64,000 bases of DNA from Dickeya lacustris (GTDB taxonomy: Bacteria; Pseudomonadota; Gammaproteobacteria; Enterobacterales; Enterobacteriaceae), in NCBI RefSeq assembly GCF_029635795.1, contig NZ_CP114280.1:1054001-1118000 (forward strand), written 5' to 3'. The position numbers were made by a program, and so were the translations under genes. Of the stretch, positions 10,521 to 19,840 are shown in pieces (positions within the stretch are counted from its first letter, which is position 1; every line of letters starts with the position of its first letter). A model generated the notes under the pieces. That model was not told the DNA's origin. It made no database searches and saw only the letters and a list, made by a program, of their open reading frames with translations.

Positions 10521-10591
10521 GGGGATGTCCTCATGTGGCTTATGAAGACATTACTAACATCGCGGTGTATTAATCAATGGGGAGCAGGTCA

Positions 10592-10923
10592 TGCCGCTTA
10601 TGGTGTATAGATCTTGTCTCTGATGCCTTGTTTGACGGACGTCGATTAGGCCTGCTTACCTGTTATCGCTTTCTACGCGCGCAAGCGCCTTGGGCGCCTT
10701 GGGATACATGTGGGACACCTTCGTTCAGCGGAGGTCTCTGAGATGCTGAACCATATCGCCAGTCCTCGCCCGTTGCCTCCGTTGCTGAAAACCGACAATG
10801 GCTCTGAATTTGCAGGAAAAATGGGTTTACAAACGGGGTATTCGCATTGATCTTTCCCGACCGGGAACACCGATGGACAATGCCACGGTGGCGTCCTTCA
10901 ACAGCAGGTTGCGACAGGACTAG
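10592..10923 (+). pseudogene. IS3-family OrfB relic, right part of the older element
   Basis: Read on the plus strand with frame changes, this gives DLVSDALFDGRRL, then LLKTDNGSEFAGK, then GIRIDLSRPGTPMDNATVASFN. These are the catalytic-core segments of an IS3-family OrfB (D, TDNG and the N-x-F stretch before the final E). Internal frameshifts and a stop after FNSRLRQD make it dead. If the inserted IS and one TGCC are removed, this sequence follows directly on the orfA relic ending at 9370. Confidence 0.75.
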
Positions 10924-10950
10924 TAGCATTTAGCCAAGACTGTTTTTTTA

Positions 10951-10995
10951 CATAAAATAAAAAAAGGCATGCTGCCTCTCAAAGAGCACCATGCC
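10951..10995 (-). terminator. Rho-independent terminator of the flg operon (after flgL)
   Basis: A hairpin at 10966-10995 pairs GGCATGCTGC with GCACCATGCC (9 of 10 pairs, 10-base loop). Read on the minus strand it is followed by TTTTTTTATTTTATG. It lies 51 bases past the flgL stop, in the right orientation to end flgKL transcription. Confidence 0.85.
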
Positions 10996-11045
10996 AAAGA
11001 GAATACGCCCGGTTTAAGCGTACCCAAATACGGCGTTATTCCATA

Positions 11046-11975
11046 TTACTTATTAATCTGGAACAACGATAATTGCTGCATATCATTAAAAGCCGTGAAT
11101 GATGCCTGCAAAGACTGCTTTTGCATCATATAGGCTGAAATAGTTGCAGTTAAATCGATATCAATCAGATCGCTTAACGTCTGTTTGTTAGCATTTGTGC
11201 GCTCAGTACCAATATCATTTAAAGTGTCAACTTCCTGTAGTTGCACACCCAGTGTAGCCTGTGCGGAAGATACGTTCGTCAATGCATTTTTAATGCTCTC
11301 ATTCGCAGCCTTCATTGAGGCTGCGTTCGCATCCTGAACCGTTGATGAGGCACCAGACAATGGAGTCTCAAGCGCACTAATTGCAGTATCAAGAGCGCTA
11401 AATATATCTGCAGTTCCGCTTGCGTTATTAAAGACCTGAGTCCCAACATGTCCAACCGTCATCACTCGATTGGCGTCAACCTGCTGGGAAATAGCCTCCG
11501 TTCCCCCCACATAACTTACTGTACCTGCTGCATCCTTTGAAAATGGCTCAGAGTCTGTTTTATAACCACCAAAAATAAAGTTACCATTGCCATCGGTGCT
11601 ATTTGCCAAATTGAGCAGTTGTGCTTTTAAGCCACGTAATGAGGTAGCAATAAGCTGGCGGTCATTATCATTCTTAGTACCATCTGCACTTATCAAAGTA
11701 GTGCTGGTTGTCGTTAATGCAGTCACAACATTAGTTAATACAGAAAGTTCACTGTTCATGCCATTTTGGGCAAATGTGCGAGCAAGCGTGTATTGCTCGT
11801 TTTGAGCCTGAGCTTGATTGACCATCACCGCCTTGGAAGCAGCAATAGGATCATCAGAAGGCGTTAATACACGAGTATTACTTGCTAGTTGCTGCCCTGT
11901 TTTACTGAAGGTAGATAATCCGTCCGTGACGCCCTGCATACCCTGCTGAAAAACAATACTAGTACTGAGTCTCAT
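11046..11975 (-). CDS. flgL: FlgL, hook-filament junction protein 2 (HAP3)
   Basis: FlgL forms the second junction layer between hook and flagellin filament. The 309 residues start with the flagellin-like N-terminus MRLSTSIVFQQGMQG. The coiled-coil segment LTPSDDPIAASKAV follows, and the C-terminal helix ends SLQASFTAFNDMQQLSLFQ. Length is close to the 317 of E. coli. It follows flgK by 33 bases and is followed by a strong terminator, so it is the last gene of the flg run. In the family it is chaperoned by FlgN, encoded at 22664. Confidence 0.96.
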   Translation of the reverse strand: MRLSTSIVFQQGMQGVTDGLSTFSKTGQQLASNTRVLTPSDDPIAASKAVMVNQAQAQNEQYTLARTFAQNGMNSELSVLTNVVTALTTTSTTLISADGTKNDNDRQLIATSLRGLKAQLLNLANSTDGNGNFIFGGYKTDSEPFSKDAAGTVSYVGGTEAISQQVDANRVMTVGHVGTQVFNNASGTADIFSALDTAISALETPLSGASSTVQDANAASMKAANESIKNALTNVSSAQATLGVQLQEVDTLNDIGTERTNANKQTLSDLIDIDLTATISAYMMQKQSLQASFTAFNDMQQLSLFQINK

Positions 11976-12008
11976 AACTTAATTCCTTAACTATTTTTCG
12001 TCACAAAC

Positions 12009-13928
12009 TTAACTTCTGATCGCTAACAGAGCATCAAACACTGATGATGCCGTCTGGATTACCTTAGCATTTGCCATGTAATACTGCTGGTAACGAATTA
12101 AATCGCCGTATTCTTCGTCAAGGCTAACACCAGAGACCGATTGTTGTTCTACAGTTAACTGCTTGACCACATTCTTTTGTGAAGTGTCTGTCACCTTAGC
12201 AGTGCTGGTTTTATTACCAATATCACCGACTAAACCAGCATACGCCTGACTGACGCTGGATTTGTTTTCAACAACTCTCACTGTCTGCAAGTTTAATAAT
12301 GCTTTCGCATTAGTATTATCGCTAACCCCGCCATTCGCCGATGTCAGTGATGAGCCCGCAGCAGCAATTTTAGAGGAGTCCGTTACTTTCACTGACATAT
12401 CGATGACAACATCACGAACACCTTTCACAGTAAATACATCTTTCGATGCCGGCGTTCCTGAGATATCAAGCTTCATGCCATCAAAAATCAAACTAGCTGG
12501 AGTAGAACCGCTGGCTGCGGTATATGTCGCAGAAGAAGACAGGTCTGCCCCATCAGACAAGCGAGTAATAGACCAATCACTTGATGCGGGTCCTACAAAC
12601 TTAACCGTGTAATCACTAGCCTTAATATAATTGCTGTCGTTTCGTGTCAGCGAGGCTGCTGATGTTGAACTAGGGGCTGTTTGTTTAATAGCCGAACTGC
12701 CTGGCGTAACCTTGAAGCTAAATGTATCGCCAGATGCAGCAGAACCCGAAATGTCGATGCTAAAACCATCAAACTTCAATGCAGACCCAGAAAGTGTCGC
12801 GGTCGCTGTTGTTCCATCAGCACGAGTCACATTCCATGAAGAACCGTTATACTGCATTGAGTAAGTGTTATTAATGTACGACGAAAAAACTTCCGCGCTA
12901 GAGGTATTTTGGGCACTTTTTAACGTAACGGAAGAACCGATACCAAAAAAGTCGCCCCCTTGCGCATTATTCAAATCAAAACCCGAGCGATGCTGCTGGT
13001 TGAATGCATCAGCAAAAGCCAACGCTATTTGCCCTAACTGGTTACGAGCACTATCGAGCGTAGTGCTGCGAAAGTTAAGTAAACCGCCAAGTGCTCCCCC
13101 GGTAATGACGTTTTCATTCACTTCGCTTTGGCCCGCGATAGCATCATTATAAGAAACGGTCGTTCGCGTAGGATCGGTACTGGATACGCTGGCCACAAGC
13201 GTGTTGTAAGATTTGCCCTGAACTAAGTTCAACCCATTCTTCAAGGAAATGTTGTAAACATTGCCATCCTGAACGGCGACATCAACACCAACCAATTTAT
13301 TCAACTCATTGACTAATACATCCCTTTGGTCCAAGAGATCGTTTGGTTCTGCGCCGTTGTTAGCGCCTTTCAAGCGAATAATTTGATCGTTAATGTCTGC
13401 TATTTGTTTGGCGTATGTATTAACCTGCGAAACCGTAATAGTAATTTCACCATTAATATTACTATCCATATCCCTAAGATACTGATCGGTAACTTTAAAC
13501 TGATTGACCAGCGAGGACGCCTTCCCCAATACAGTTTGTCTCACCGAAGAGTCACCTGAATTACTGGTCAGGTTTTGCAAATTCTTAAAAAAATCCTGAA
13601 GGGTTGCCGACAGACTTGAAGAGCTGCTTGATAACAAGTTATCAATTTTAGAGATCTGTTCGTAATAGGACGTAGTCGCACTGCTGGTCGTTTGCGCTGA
13701 CCGCAACTGTTTGGCAATAAAATCGTTGTAATCACGGTTGATACTGACAACGTTGACGCCGTTGCCAATATAGCCTGCTGATGTTGTAGTGCCATTATTC
13801 TGAACCAGCAGTGCATCCTGACGGCTATACCCGGTTACTGCCTGATTACTGATGTTGTTACTCACAGTACTCAGTGCGGCTTGCGCAGCACTCAAACCAC
13901 TCATTGCAGTATTGATCAAGTTAGCCAT
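12009..13928 (-). CDS. flgK: FlgK, hook-filament junction protein 1 (HAP1), enlarged
   Basis: FlgK caps the hook and forms the first junction layer. The N-terminus has the rod/hook signature NTAMSGLSAAQAALSTVSNNISN. The C-terminal helix has VSLDEEYGDLIRYQQYYMANAKVIQTA. At 639 residues it is about 90 longer than E. coli FlgK (547). The extra length is in the surface-exposed middle. There, two related segments occur in tandem: SSWNVTRADG...FDGFSIDISGSAASGDTF and SDWSITRLSDG...FDGMKLDISGTPASKDVF (residues about 360-400 and 435-490). A sigma-28-type promoter lies 95-121 bases upstream, so flgKL can be expressed late. Confidence 0.96.
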   Translation of the reverse strand: MANLINTAMSGLSAAQAALSTVSNNISNQAVTGYSRQDALLVQNNGTTTSAGYIGNGVNVVSINRDYNDFIAKQLRSAQTTSSATTSYYEQISKIDNLLSSSSSSLSATLQDFFKNLQNLTSNSGDSSVRQTVLGKASSLVNQFKVTDQYLRDMDSNINGEITITVSQVNTYAKQIADINDQIIRLKGANNGAEPNDLLDQRDVLVNELNKLVGVDVAVQDGNVYNISLKNGLNLVQGKSYNTLVASVSSTDPTRTTVSYNDAIAGQSEVNENVITGGALGGLLNFRSTTLDSARNQLGQIALAFADAFNQQHRSGFDLNNAQGGDFFGIGSSVTLKSAQNTSSAEVFSSYINNTYSMQYNGSSWNVTRADGTTATATLSGSALKFDGFSIDISGSAASGDTFSFKVTPGSSAIKQTAPSSTSAASLTRNDSNYIKASDYTVKFVGPASSDWSITRLSDGADLSSSATYTAASGSTPASLIFDGMKLDISGTPASKDVFTVKGVRDVVIDMSVKVTDSSKIAAAGSSLTSANGGVSDNTNAKALLNLQTVRVVENKSSVSQAYAGLVGDIGNKTSTAKVTDTSQKNVVKQLTVEQQSVSGVSLDEEYGDLIRYQQYYMANAKVIQTASSVFDALLAIRS

Positions 13929-14022
13929 GCTGGATTCCTTTTACTCTTCCTCATGCACAGATAAGACAAAACGCCTTTTACCGGGCACAACAATATCGTC
14001 GTTATTAAATTAGCTTGTATAG

Positions 14023-14049
14023 CTATCGGCAAGCAGGTAGAAAACTTGA
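14023..14049 (-). promoter_or_regulatory. Sigma-28 (FliA) promoter for flgKL
   Basis: Read on the minus strand: TCAAGTTT, an 11-base spacer, then GCCGATAG. The enteric FliA consensus is TAAAGTTT-N11-GCCGATAA, so 13 of 16 positions agree with exact spacing. It sits in the flgJ-flgK gap, as the class 3 flgK promoter does in E. coli and Salmonella. Confidence 0.85.
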
Positions 14050-14055
14050 GAGGTT

Positions 14056-15012
14056 TTAGAAAATTCCACTCAAATCACGCGTGTACGCCTGAACGGCTTT
14101 TTCTCCTGAATGCTTCATTTGTTGAATCATGCTCACCAGTTTCTTCGCATACCCGGGATCGGTCGCGTAGCCTGCCTGCTGCAATGCGACTGCCGCTTGT
14201 TCAGCGGAGTTCGCAGCAGAAACGGCTGCATAGCGTGGGTTCTGGGTGAGTAACCGTGCATAATCGTTTAATGCTTCCAGATAAGAACCATAAACACGGA
14301 ATGCCGCTTTAACTTTCTTAGCTACGCCTTGCTCATACTCGGTCGTCGTGATTTCAGTCACCGGTCCATTCCATCCAGAGCCCGCTTTAATACCAAAAAT
14401 ATTATGACTTGGCCTGCCATCAGCCGTCGGTATTTCTCGCTGTCCCCAGCCTGACTCGAGGGCGGCTTGCGCCATAATCAGGTGATGAGGAATTCCACTT
14501 TGCTGGCTAACCAACATCGCAGGTGTCGAAAGGCGAGAAATGAACTCCGCGCTGCTGACAGGCATCGCAGTCGGCTTTTCTGGCAAAGTCGGCATAGCCT
14601 TACGCACCATTTGCTCCAGAGCAAATGCCGGCATCGTGCGGGCTAACTGACTGTCCGCCTTAAACGGAGCAACAGAAGCGGACTGGGCTTCGTTACCAGC
14701 AACTCCCTGACCGCCCATCTGTTTTTCAATCATTGCGGCCAAGCCCAACCCCTTGCCAGATGACATCTGTTGCGCCAGTTGTTGATCGTACATGGACGTC
14801 AACATCCGGGTCTGATCGCTGTTAAACAGACCATCCTGCGGTAAGGCATCACGCATACTTTTCATCATCATCTGCACGAAGACGCCCTCCATTTGCCTCG
14901 CCACCGCACGAATACCTTCTCGGTTTTGAGGCTGACTGGATACATCCCGTTTGAGTGCGCTAAGTGATTGCGTATCGTAAGCAGGACGATTAAACGTCTT
15001 CATGTCGCTCAT
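14056..15012 (-). CDS. flgJ: FlgJ, rod cap and peptidoglycan hydrolase
   Basis: FlgJ caps the growing rod with its N-terminal half and opens the peptidoglycan with its C-terminal glucosaminidase domain. The start at 15012 gives 318 residues (E. coli 313) and shares TAATG with the flgI stop. The rod-cap region shows MEGVFVQMMMKSMRDALPQ. The GH73-type domain shows HLIMAQAALESGWGQREI, with the catalytic Glu in LESGWG, then NIFGIKAGSGWNG and GSYLEALNDYARLL. An in-frame ATG ten codons upstream lies inside flgI and is not preferred. Confidence 0.96.
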   Translation of the reverse strand: MSDMKTFNRPAYDTQSLSALKRDVSSQPQNREGIRAVARQMEGVFVQMMMKSMRDALPQDGLFNSDQTRMLTSMYDQQLAQQMSSGKGLGLAAMIEKQMGGQGVAGNEAQSASVAPFKADSQLARTMPAFALEQMVRKAMPTLPEKPTAMPVSSAEFISRLSTPAMLVSQQSGIPHHLIMAQAALESGWGQREIPTADGRPSHNIFGIKAGSGWNGPVTEITTTEYEQGVAKKVKAAFRVYGSYLEALNDYARLLTQNPRYAAVSAANSAEQAAVALQQAGYATDPGYAKKLVSMIQQMKHSGEKAVQAYTRDLSGIF

Positions 15013-16121
15013 TAGATAATTTCCAGTTTTGCTCTCAGGCAACCCGCGCTTTCCATTGCCTGCAAAATAGACATCAGATCCATGGGCGTCGCACCCAGTG
15101 CGTTCAGCGCTCTAACCACACTGTTAAGATTGGCACTGGAGTTCACACGCTGTAATGCTCCGCCTTCCTGACGCATGGAGATCTCCGTCTGAGGAGTGAC
15201 GACTGTTTGTCCTCCCGCTAGCGGCGTATTGGGTTGGCTGACGACATTTTGCTGATTGATCGTGACGGATAAATTCCCTTGGGCCACCGCACAATTATCG
15301 AGTTGCACATTACGGTTCATGACCACCGACCCGGTGCGGGAGTTAATGATCACTTTGGCATCCAGTGTGCCAACGTTGACCTCGATATTTTGCATGTCAG
15401 CCAGAAAACGAACCTGTGAACTGTTGCCGGCAGGTACAACCACGCGAATAGTGCGAGAGTCCAACGGCGCGGCTGAACCGCCACGTCCAGAGCGGTTGAT
15501 AGCATCACTGATGCTTTGCGCCATAGTGAAATCATCCTGATTGAGTTGCAGCATGATGGTGTTACCTGTACCAAAAGTGCTCGGCAACTCGCGTTCAATA
15601 ATTGCGCCCCCAGTGATACGACCGCCGGCCAACTGATTAACCTGTACACTGCTACCGCCTGCTGAAGCGCCCGCTCCACCAATCAAAACGTTCCCCTGAG
15701 CAATAGCATAAACCTGGTTATCAACACCCTTTAAAGGCGTCATCAGCAAGGTACCACCACGCAAGCTCTTGGCGTTCCCCATCGATGAGACAACGATATC
15801 CACCGCCTGTCCCGCACGCGCAAATGGCGGTAACTTAGCAGTCACCATGACTGCAGCCACATTTTTCAATTGCATATTTGTGCCAGCAGGTACCGTGATG
15901 CCTAACTGAGATAACATGTTGTTCAGGCTTTGGGTAGTAAACGGCGTTTGTGTCGTCTGGTCGCCAGTCCCATCCAGCCCTACCACCAGCCCGTAACCTA
16001 TAAGGGCGTTATCACGAACCCCCTGAATAGTCACCAAATCGCGGATACGTTCAGCGGATACTGGCATCACCACTACAGCCAGCAATGCAAAAAAGAGAGT
16101 AAAAAGCGAAGAGATCCGCAT
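15012..16121 (-). CDS. flgI: FlgI, flagellar P-ring protein
   Basis: FlgI forms the periplasmic P-ring around the rod. The ATG at 16121 follows GAGG at a 6-base spacing and gives 369 residues (E. coli 365). It has a clear signal peptide ([20 protein letters not shown], then [15 protein letters not shown]). Conserved blocks include [20 protein letters not shown] and [17 protein letters not shown]; the C-terminus is [12 protein letters not shown]-ring assembly needs the chaperone FlgA, whose gene in this window is frameshifted. Confidence 0.97.
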   Translation of the reverse strand: MRISSLFTLFFALLAVVVMPVSAERIRDLVTIQGVRDNALIGYGLVVGLDGTGDQTTQTPFTTQSLNNMLSQLGITVPAGTNMQLKNVAAVMVTAKLPPFARAGQAVDIVVSSMGNAKSLRGGTLLMTPLKGVDNQVYAIAQGNVLIGGAGASAGGSSVQVNQLAGGRITGGAIIERELPSTFGTGNTIMLQLNQDDFTMAQSISDAINRSGRGGSAAPLDSRTIRVVVPAGNSSQVRFLADMQNIEVNVGTLDAKVIINSRTGSVVMNRNVQLDNCAVAQGNLSVTINQQNVVSQPNTPLAGGQTVVTPQTEISMRQEGGALQRVNSSANLNSVVRALNALGATPMDLMSILQAMESAGCLRAKLEII

Positions 16122-16137
16122 GATGTGCCTCATCAAT

Positions 16138-16857
16138 TTAGAATGGTGAAACATTAAGGAAGAATCGCTGCAACCAACCCATGGTTTGAGCTTCATTAAT
16201 GTAACCATTGCCTACATATTCCATACGTGCATCCGCCACCTGGGTTGACGGCACGGTATTGTTACCACTGATTGTTCTCGGGTTAACCACCCCAGAGAAA
16301 CGGATAAATTCCGTTCCCTGATTAACAGCAATCTGCTTTTCGCCGACAACGTGTAAGTTGCCGTTGGTCAACACCTGACCTACGGTAACAGTTATCGTAC
16401 CGGTAAAGGTGTTATTGGCATTAGCACCACCTTTCCCCGTGAAGTCATCTTTTCCTGTTGCATTGAACGCCGCACGATTATTCCCCAATGGGCCATCTAA
16501 TAGTCTTGGCGTTGTCGTCATGCCAAACGATCCCGAAGCATCACGACTCGCATTGGCTGAGGAGTTCTTACTGGCACTGACGTTTTCCTGCAACACGATG
16601 GTAAGTGTATCACCCACATTACGTGGCCGACGGTCTTCAAACATGGGCTGATACCCATAATTCATTGCCTGACCTGTCTGAAAAATGGAACCGTTAGGAA
16701 TAGCCTGTAAAGGCTGTGAAGGCTGCGCGGTTGTTGGCCCGGTTACAACCTTGTCATGAGGGACATAGGCGCAGCCGGATAGCGTTAACATCATCAGGTA
16801 TGCCAGCAAACGTGGCCGACATGGCTGCAATACCGCAACCGACTTTGTATTCATCAT
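16138..16857 (-). CDS. flgH: FlgH, flagellar L-ring lipoprotein
   Basis: FlgH is the outer-membrane lipoprotein of the L-ring. A signal peptide ends in the lipobox LSGC (residues about 27-30), giving a lipidated Cys. The conserved core includes [40 protein letters not shown] and [19 protein letters not shown], and it ends [12 protein letters not shown]. Three start codons lie close together (GTG 16860, ATG 16857, ATG 16854); I take the first ATG. A long inverted repeat lies between this gene and flgG. Confidence 0.96.
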   Translation of the reverse strand: MMNTKSVAVLQPCRPRLLAYLMMLTLSGCAYVPHDKVVTGPTTAQPSQPLQAIPNGSIFQTGQAMNYGYQPMFEDRRPRNVGDTLTIVLQENVSASKNSSANASRDASGSFGMTTTPRLLDGPLGNNRAAFNATGKDDFTGKGGANANNTFTGTITVTVGQVLTNGNLHVVGEKQIAVNQGTEFIRFSGVVNPRTISGNNTVPSTQVADARMEYVGNGYINEAQTMGWLQRFFLNVSPF

Positions 16858-16904
16858 CACTACGGATATCGCCTTACTTTCAATAATTTATCCAAAAATT
16901 GGAA

Positions 16905-16969
16905 CAGGGTGGCTCTTCTATTTTACTGATATGCGGTGCAATACAGCGCATCAGAAAAGAACCACCCTG
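16905..16969 (-). terminator. Inverted repeat between flgG and flgH (possible attenuator)
   Basis: CAGGGTGG at 16905-16912 pairs with CCACCCTG at 16962-16969. The pairing extends imperfectly inwards (TTCT with AGAA) around an AT-rich loop. The 65-base structure lies in the only gap of over 100 bases between flgB and flgJ. There is no T-tract, so it may stabilise mRNA ends or attenuate rather than terminate. Confidence 0.55.
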
Positions 16970-16987
16970 ACAAACAGGCAAGCAATA

Positions 16988-17770
16988 TTACAACTGAGTG
17001 AGTTTTTGCAACATCTGGTCCGTGGAGGAAATTGCTTTACTGTTTATTTCATATGCACGCTGAGTCTGAATCATCGAAACCAGCTCTTCTGCAACATTGA
17101 CGTTCGATGTTTCAACATACTTCTGTAACACAGTGCCCGCACCATTCAGGCCTGGCGTACTCTGTGTTGCTGTACCTGAGCTGGCTGTTTCAGCATACAA
17201 GTTTTCACCCAGGTTTTGCAGCCCAGCTTCGTTGATAAACATGGCCAAATTCAACTGCCCGACCTGCACCGCTGCCGTCTGCCCTTGCTGCGTGACGGAA
17301 ACTACGCCGTCGCGTCCTACCGTTATGTTAGTCGCGTTAGCAGGGATAGTAATCGCAGGCTGAACCTGGAAACCACTGGATGTTACCAACTGACCATTGG
17401 CATCCAATTGAAAGGAACCATCGCGTGTGTATGCCGTAGTGCCATCAGGCATCAATACCTGGAAAAAACCAGCGCCATTAATGGCTAAATCTTTCGCATT
17501 GCCGGTTTCTGTCATACTCCCTTGAGTATGAATACGTTCAGTCGCAACAGGCCGAGCACCCGTACCAAGCTGTAAACCTGATGGTAAGGTACTTTGCTCC
17601 GAAGACTGCGCCCCTGGCTGACGAATGGTCTGATACATTAAATCTTCAAACACAGCTCGCTGGCGTTTAAAACCATTAGTACTCACGTTCGCCAGGTTGT
17701 TGGATATGACATCCATATTGGTTTGTTGAGCATTCAGACCGGTTTTGGCAATCCATAAAGAACGGATCAT
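16988..17770 (-). CDS. flgG: FlgG, distal rod protein
   Basis: FlgG builds the distal flagellar rod. Its 260 residues equal the enteric length. The N-terminus [20 protein letters not shown] leads into the rod/hook signature [19 protein letters not shown]. The rod-specific [14 protein letters not shown] stretch follows. The C-terminal helix [21 protein letters not shown] is the family zipper. It follows flgF by 26 bases and is separated from flgH by a hairpin-containing gap. Confidence 0.98.
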   Translation of the reverse strand: MIRSLWIAKTGLNAQQTNMDVISNNLANVSTNGFKRQRAVFEDLMYQTIRQPGAQSSEQSTLPSGLQLGTGARPVATERIHTQGSMTETGNAKDLAINGAGFFQVLMPDGTTAYTRDGSFQLDANGQLVTSSGFQVQPAITIPANATNITVGRDGVVSVTQQGQTAAVQVGQLNLAMFINEAGLQNLGENLYAETASSGTATQSTPGLNGAGTVLQKYVETSNVNVAEELVSMIQTQRAYEINSKAISSTDQMLQKLTQL

Positions 17771-17796
17771 CGAGTCACTCCTGTGCGCAAGGGCAC

Positions 17797-18552
17797 TTAA
17801 TTCATCGCAAGTATCTGGTTAGCACGTTGGGTATTATCATCAACATTGCTAATAACTTTCATCTGCATTTCAAAACGGCGCGCATTGGAAATCATTTCAA
17901 CCATTGACTCAACCGTATTCACATTACTGCCTTCCAACACGCCGGGCATTACACGAATTGTGGCATCGTTCTGCAATACCGCCCCCCGCTGCTGCTGCGC
18001 GGAAGGCGAAACACGAAAGAAGCCATCATCACCCCGCGCAATCTCGCTTGACGTCGCTTTTACCAGTTTCAAGCGACCAATCTGTGTGACTGTGTTGGCT
18101 GCATCGCTGGGGTTAAGCGCATTGATTGTACCATCAGGGCCAATAGTCAGTTGAGTCTGAGGGGGTACATCAATAGGCCCACCGTCCCCCATCACAACGT
18201 TGCCTTTAATGGTCAACTGACCATTGGCATTGATCTCCATATTCCCATTACGGGTATAGGCCTCGTTGCCATCAGCTGTACGCACAGCCAGCCAGCCATC
18301 TTGTGATAGTGCGACATCCATTGAGCGCCCAGTGTAATCCATAGAGCCAGGGGTGGTATCTACCCCTGGCGTCGAGGAGAGCACAAGTGTACGCGTTTCA
18401 TTCGTGCTTCCCTGGATAGGCACAGCACGCATCGCAGCCAACTGAGCACGAAAACCCGGCGTCGAGGCGTTAGCCATGTTATTTGATGTAATGGCCTGCT
18501 GCTCCAGCGTCTGACTCGCTGCGCCCATCGCTGTATAGATAGCGTGATCCAT
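17797..18552 (-). CDS. flgF: FlgF, proximal rod protein
   Basis: FlgF is a proximal rod subunit. Its 251 residues match the enteric protein. The N-terminus [19 protein letters not shown] is followed by [19 protein letters not shown], the rod/hook motif. The C-terminal [22 protein letters not shown] helix is intact. It lies 21 bases from flgE. Confidence 0.97.
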   Translation of the reverse strand: MDHAIYTAMGAASQTLEQQAITSNNMANASTPGFRAQLAAMRAVPIQGSTNETRTLVLSSTPGVDTTPGSMDYTGRSMDVALSQDGWLAVRTADGNEAYTRNGNMEINANGQLTIKGNVVMGDGGPIDVPPQTQLTIGPDGTINALNPSDAANTVTQIGRLKLVKATSSEIARGDDGFFRVSPSAQQQRGAVLQNDATIRVMPGVLEGSNVNTVESMVEMISNARRFEMQMKVISNVDDNTQRANQILAMN

Positions 18553-18573
18553 GCAATATCCCCGTTACAATAA

Positions 18574-19773
18574 TTAACGCAAGTTAACCAAGGTGTTGAG
18601 AATCTGGTCTTGGGTTTTAATCGTTTGCGCGTTGGACTGGTAATTACGCTGGGCAACAATCATATTTACCAGCTCTTTACTCATATCAACGTTAGAACTT
18701 TCCGTGGCTTTACCGACCAGTTTACCCAGGTTCCCCGTGCCAGCCATTCCCACCACTGCCTGCCCTGAATTACTGGTTGCAGCCCAGACATTATCACCCT
18801 GGGGCGATAGACCTTCGGGGTTAGCAAAGCTCGCCAGTGCAATCTGCCCGAGCAACTGTGTTTTCGAGTTAGAATACGAGCCAATTACCGTACCATCATT
18901 ACTGATGCTATAGCCGGTCAATTCGCCAGGGGCATAGCCATCCTGCGTCGGCGTTTTCGTACTGTTCGAACCACTGTTTTGCTGGACTGTACCGGTAAAA
19001 GCCAGCGTAAACGTACTGGCGGCAGAACCATTCAAGCTCGCCATCGAAATCGTTGCTGGCGTGGTTGTGGTCAACGCGCCACTACTGTTAAACGATAACG
19101 TCGTTGGCCCCTGGAAACCGGCACCTGTAATGCTGGTATCCTGTGCATAGACATCCCAGCTATTAGCTGCAGTTTTCACAAAATACAACGCGAAGTTATG
19201 CGCGTTACCTAAACTATCATAGGTAGTGATAGAACCTTTATAGTTTGAAGTATTGGTCGGATCCGTTGCATTCCAGGTTTTGGTACCATCGGATGAGTTT
19301 AAGTTCGCAATGATGGAAGCTGTCGTCGTTGACTTTGCCGACATCGTTGTTTCTGGGATGGTCAGCGCAACAGGACTGGCACCTTGCTGGATGGCAGGAG
19401 GCGTTCCGGTAGCCGGATAGCCTGTCAATTTTAACCCCTGTGAGTTAACAATGTTACGGCTGCTATCCAGGGTAAACTGACCATTACGGCTGTAAACTGC
19501 GCTACCGTTACTGTCTAACAAACGATAGAACCCGCTACCGTTAATGGCAACATCCAACGAGCGTGATGAGCTGTTAATAGAGCCATTAGTAAAATCCTGT
19601 AGCACGGAAGCAACCTTGGTCCCTAACCCCACATTAGAACCCGCGTACATATCCGCGAAAGAGATATTGCTAGCCTTAAAACCTACGGTGGCAGAGTTGG
19701 CAATATTGTTACCAATCACATCCAGATTATTTGAAGCGGCGTTTAACCCACTAACCGCCTGAGAAAAGCTCAT
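18574..19773 (-). CDS. flgE: FlgE, flagellar hook protein
   Basis: FlgE polymerises into the hook, the universal joint between rod and filament. Its 399 residues compare with about 402 in E. coli. MSFSQAVSGLNAASNNLDVI is followed by GNNIANSATVGFKASNISFA. The middle has GYAPGELTGYSISNDGTVIG, and the C-terminal helix is NVDMSKELVNMIVAQRNYQ. No disruption is seen. It follows flgD by 67 bases. Confidence 0.98.
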   Translation of the reverse strand: MSFSQAVSGLNAASNNLDVIGNNIANSATVGFKASNISFADMYAGSNVGLGTKVASVLQDFTNGSINSSSRSLDVAINGSGFYRLLDSNGSAVYSRNGQFTLDSSRNIVNSQGLKLTGYPATGTPPAIQQGASPVALTIPETTMSAKSTTTASIIANLNSSDGTKTWNATDPTNTSNYKGSITTYDSLGNAHNFALYFVKTAANSWDVYAQDTSITGAGFQGPTTLSFNSSGALTTTTPATISMASLNGSAASTFTLAFTGTVQQNSGSNSTKTPTQDGYAPGELTGYSISNDGTVIGSYSNSKTQLLGQIALASFANPEGLSPQGDNVWAATSNSGQAVVGMAGTGNLGKLVGKATESSNVDMSKELVNMIVAQRNYQSNAQTIKTQDQILNTLVNLR

Positions 19774-19840
19774 AGTGCTCTCCTGAATACATTAATGAAG
19801 TGTTATTCACTATAAAAAGTGATGTGCTTATTCGTAACCA

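Larger units (their letters stand above)
9371..10591 (-). mobile_element. Complete IS3-family insertion sequence, IS407 type (1221 bp)
   Basis: The element is bounded by imperfect terminal inverted repeats: TGACCTGCCCCC at 9371-9382, and TGACCTGCTCCC read on the minus strand from 10591. A 4-bp direct repeat, TGCC, flanks it at 9367-9370 and 10592-10595, as expected for target duplication by the IS407 group. It encodes orfA and orfB on the minus strand in overlapping frames with an intact DDE domain, so it looks capable of transposition. Protein sequences resemble the IS1222/ISEhe3 type seen in plant-associated enterobacteria; the exact name needs an ISfinder search. It is inserted in an older IS3 relic. 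Confidence 0.9.
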
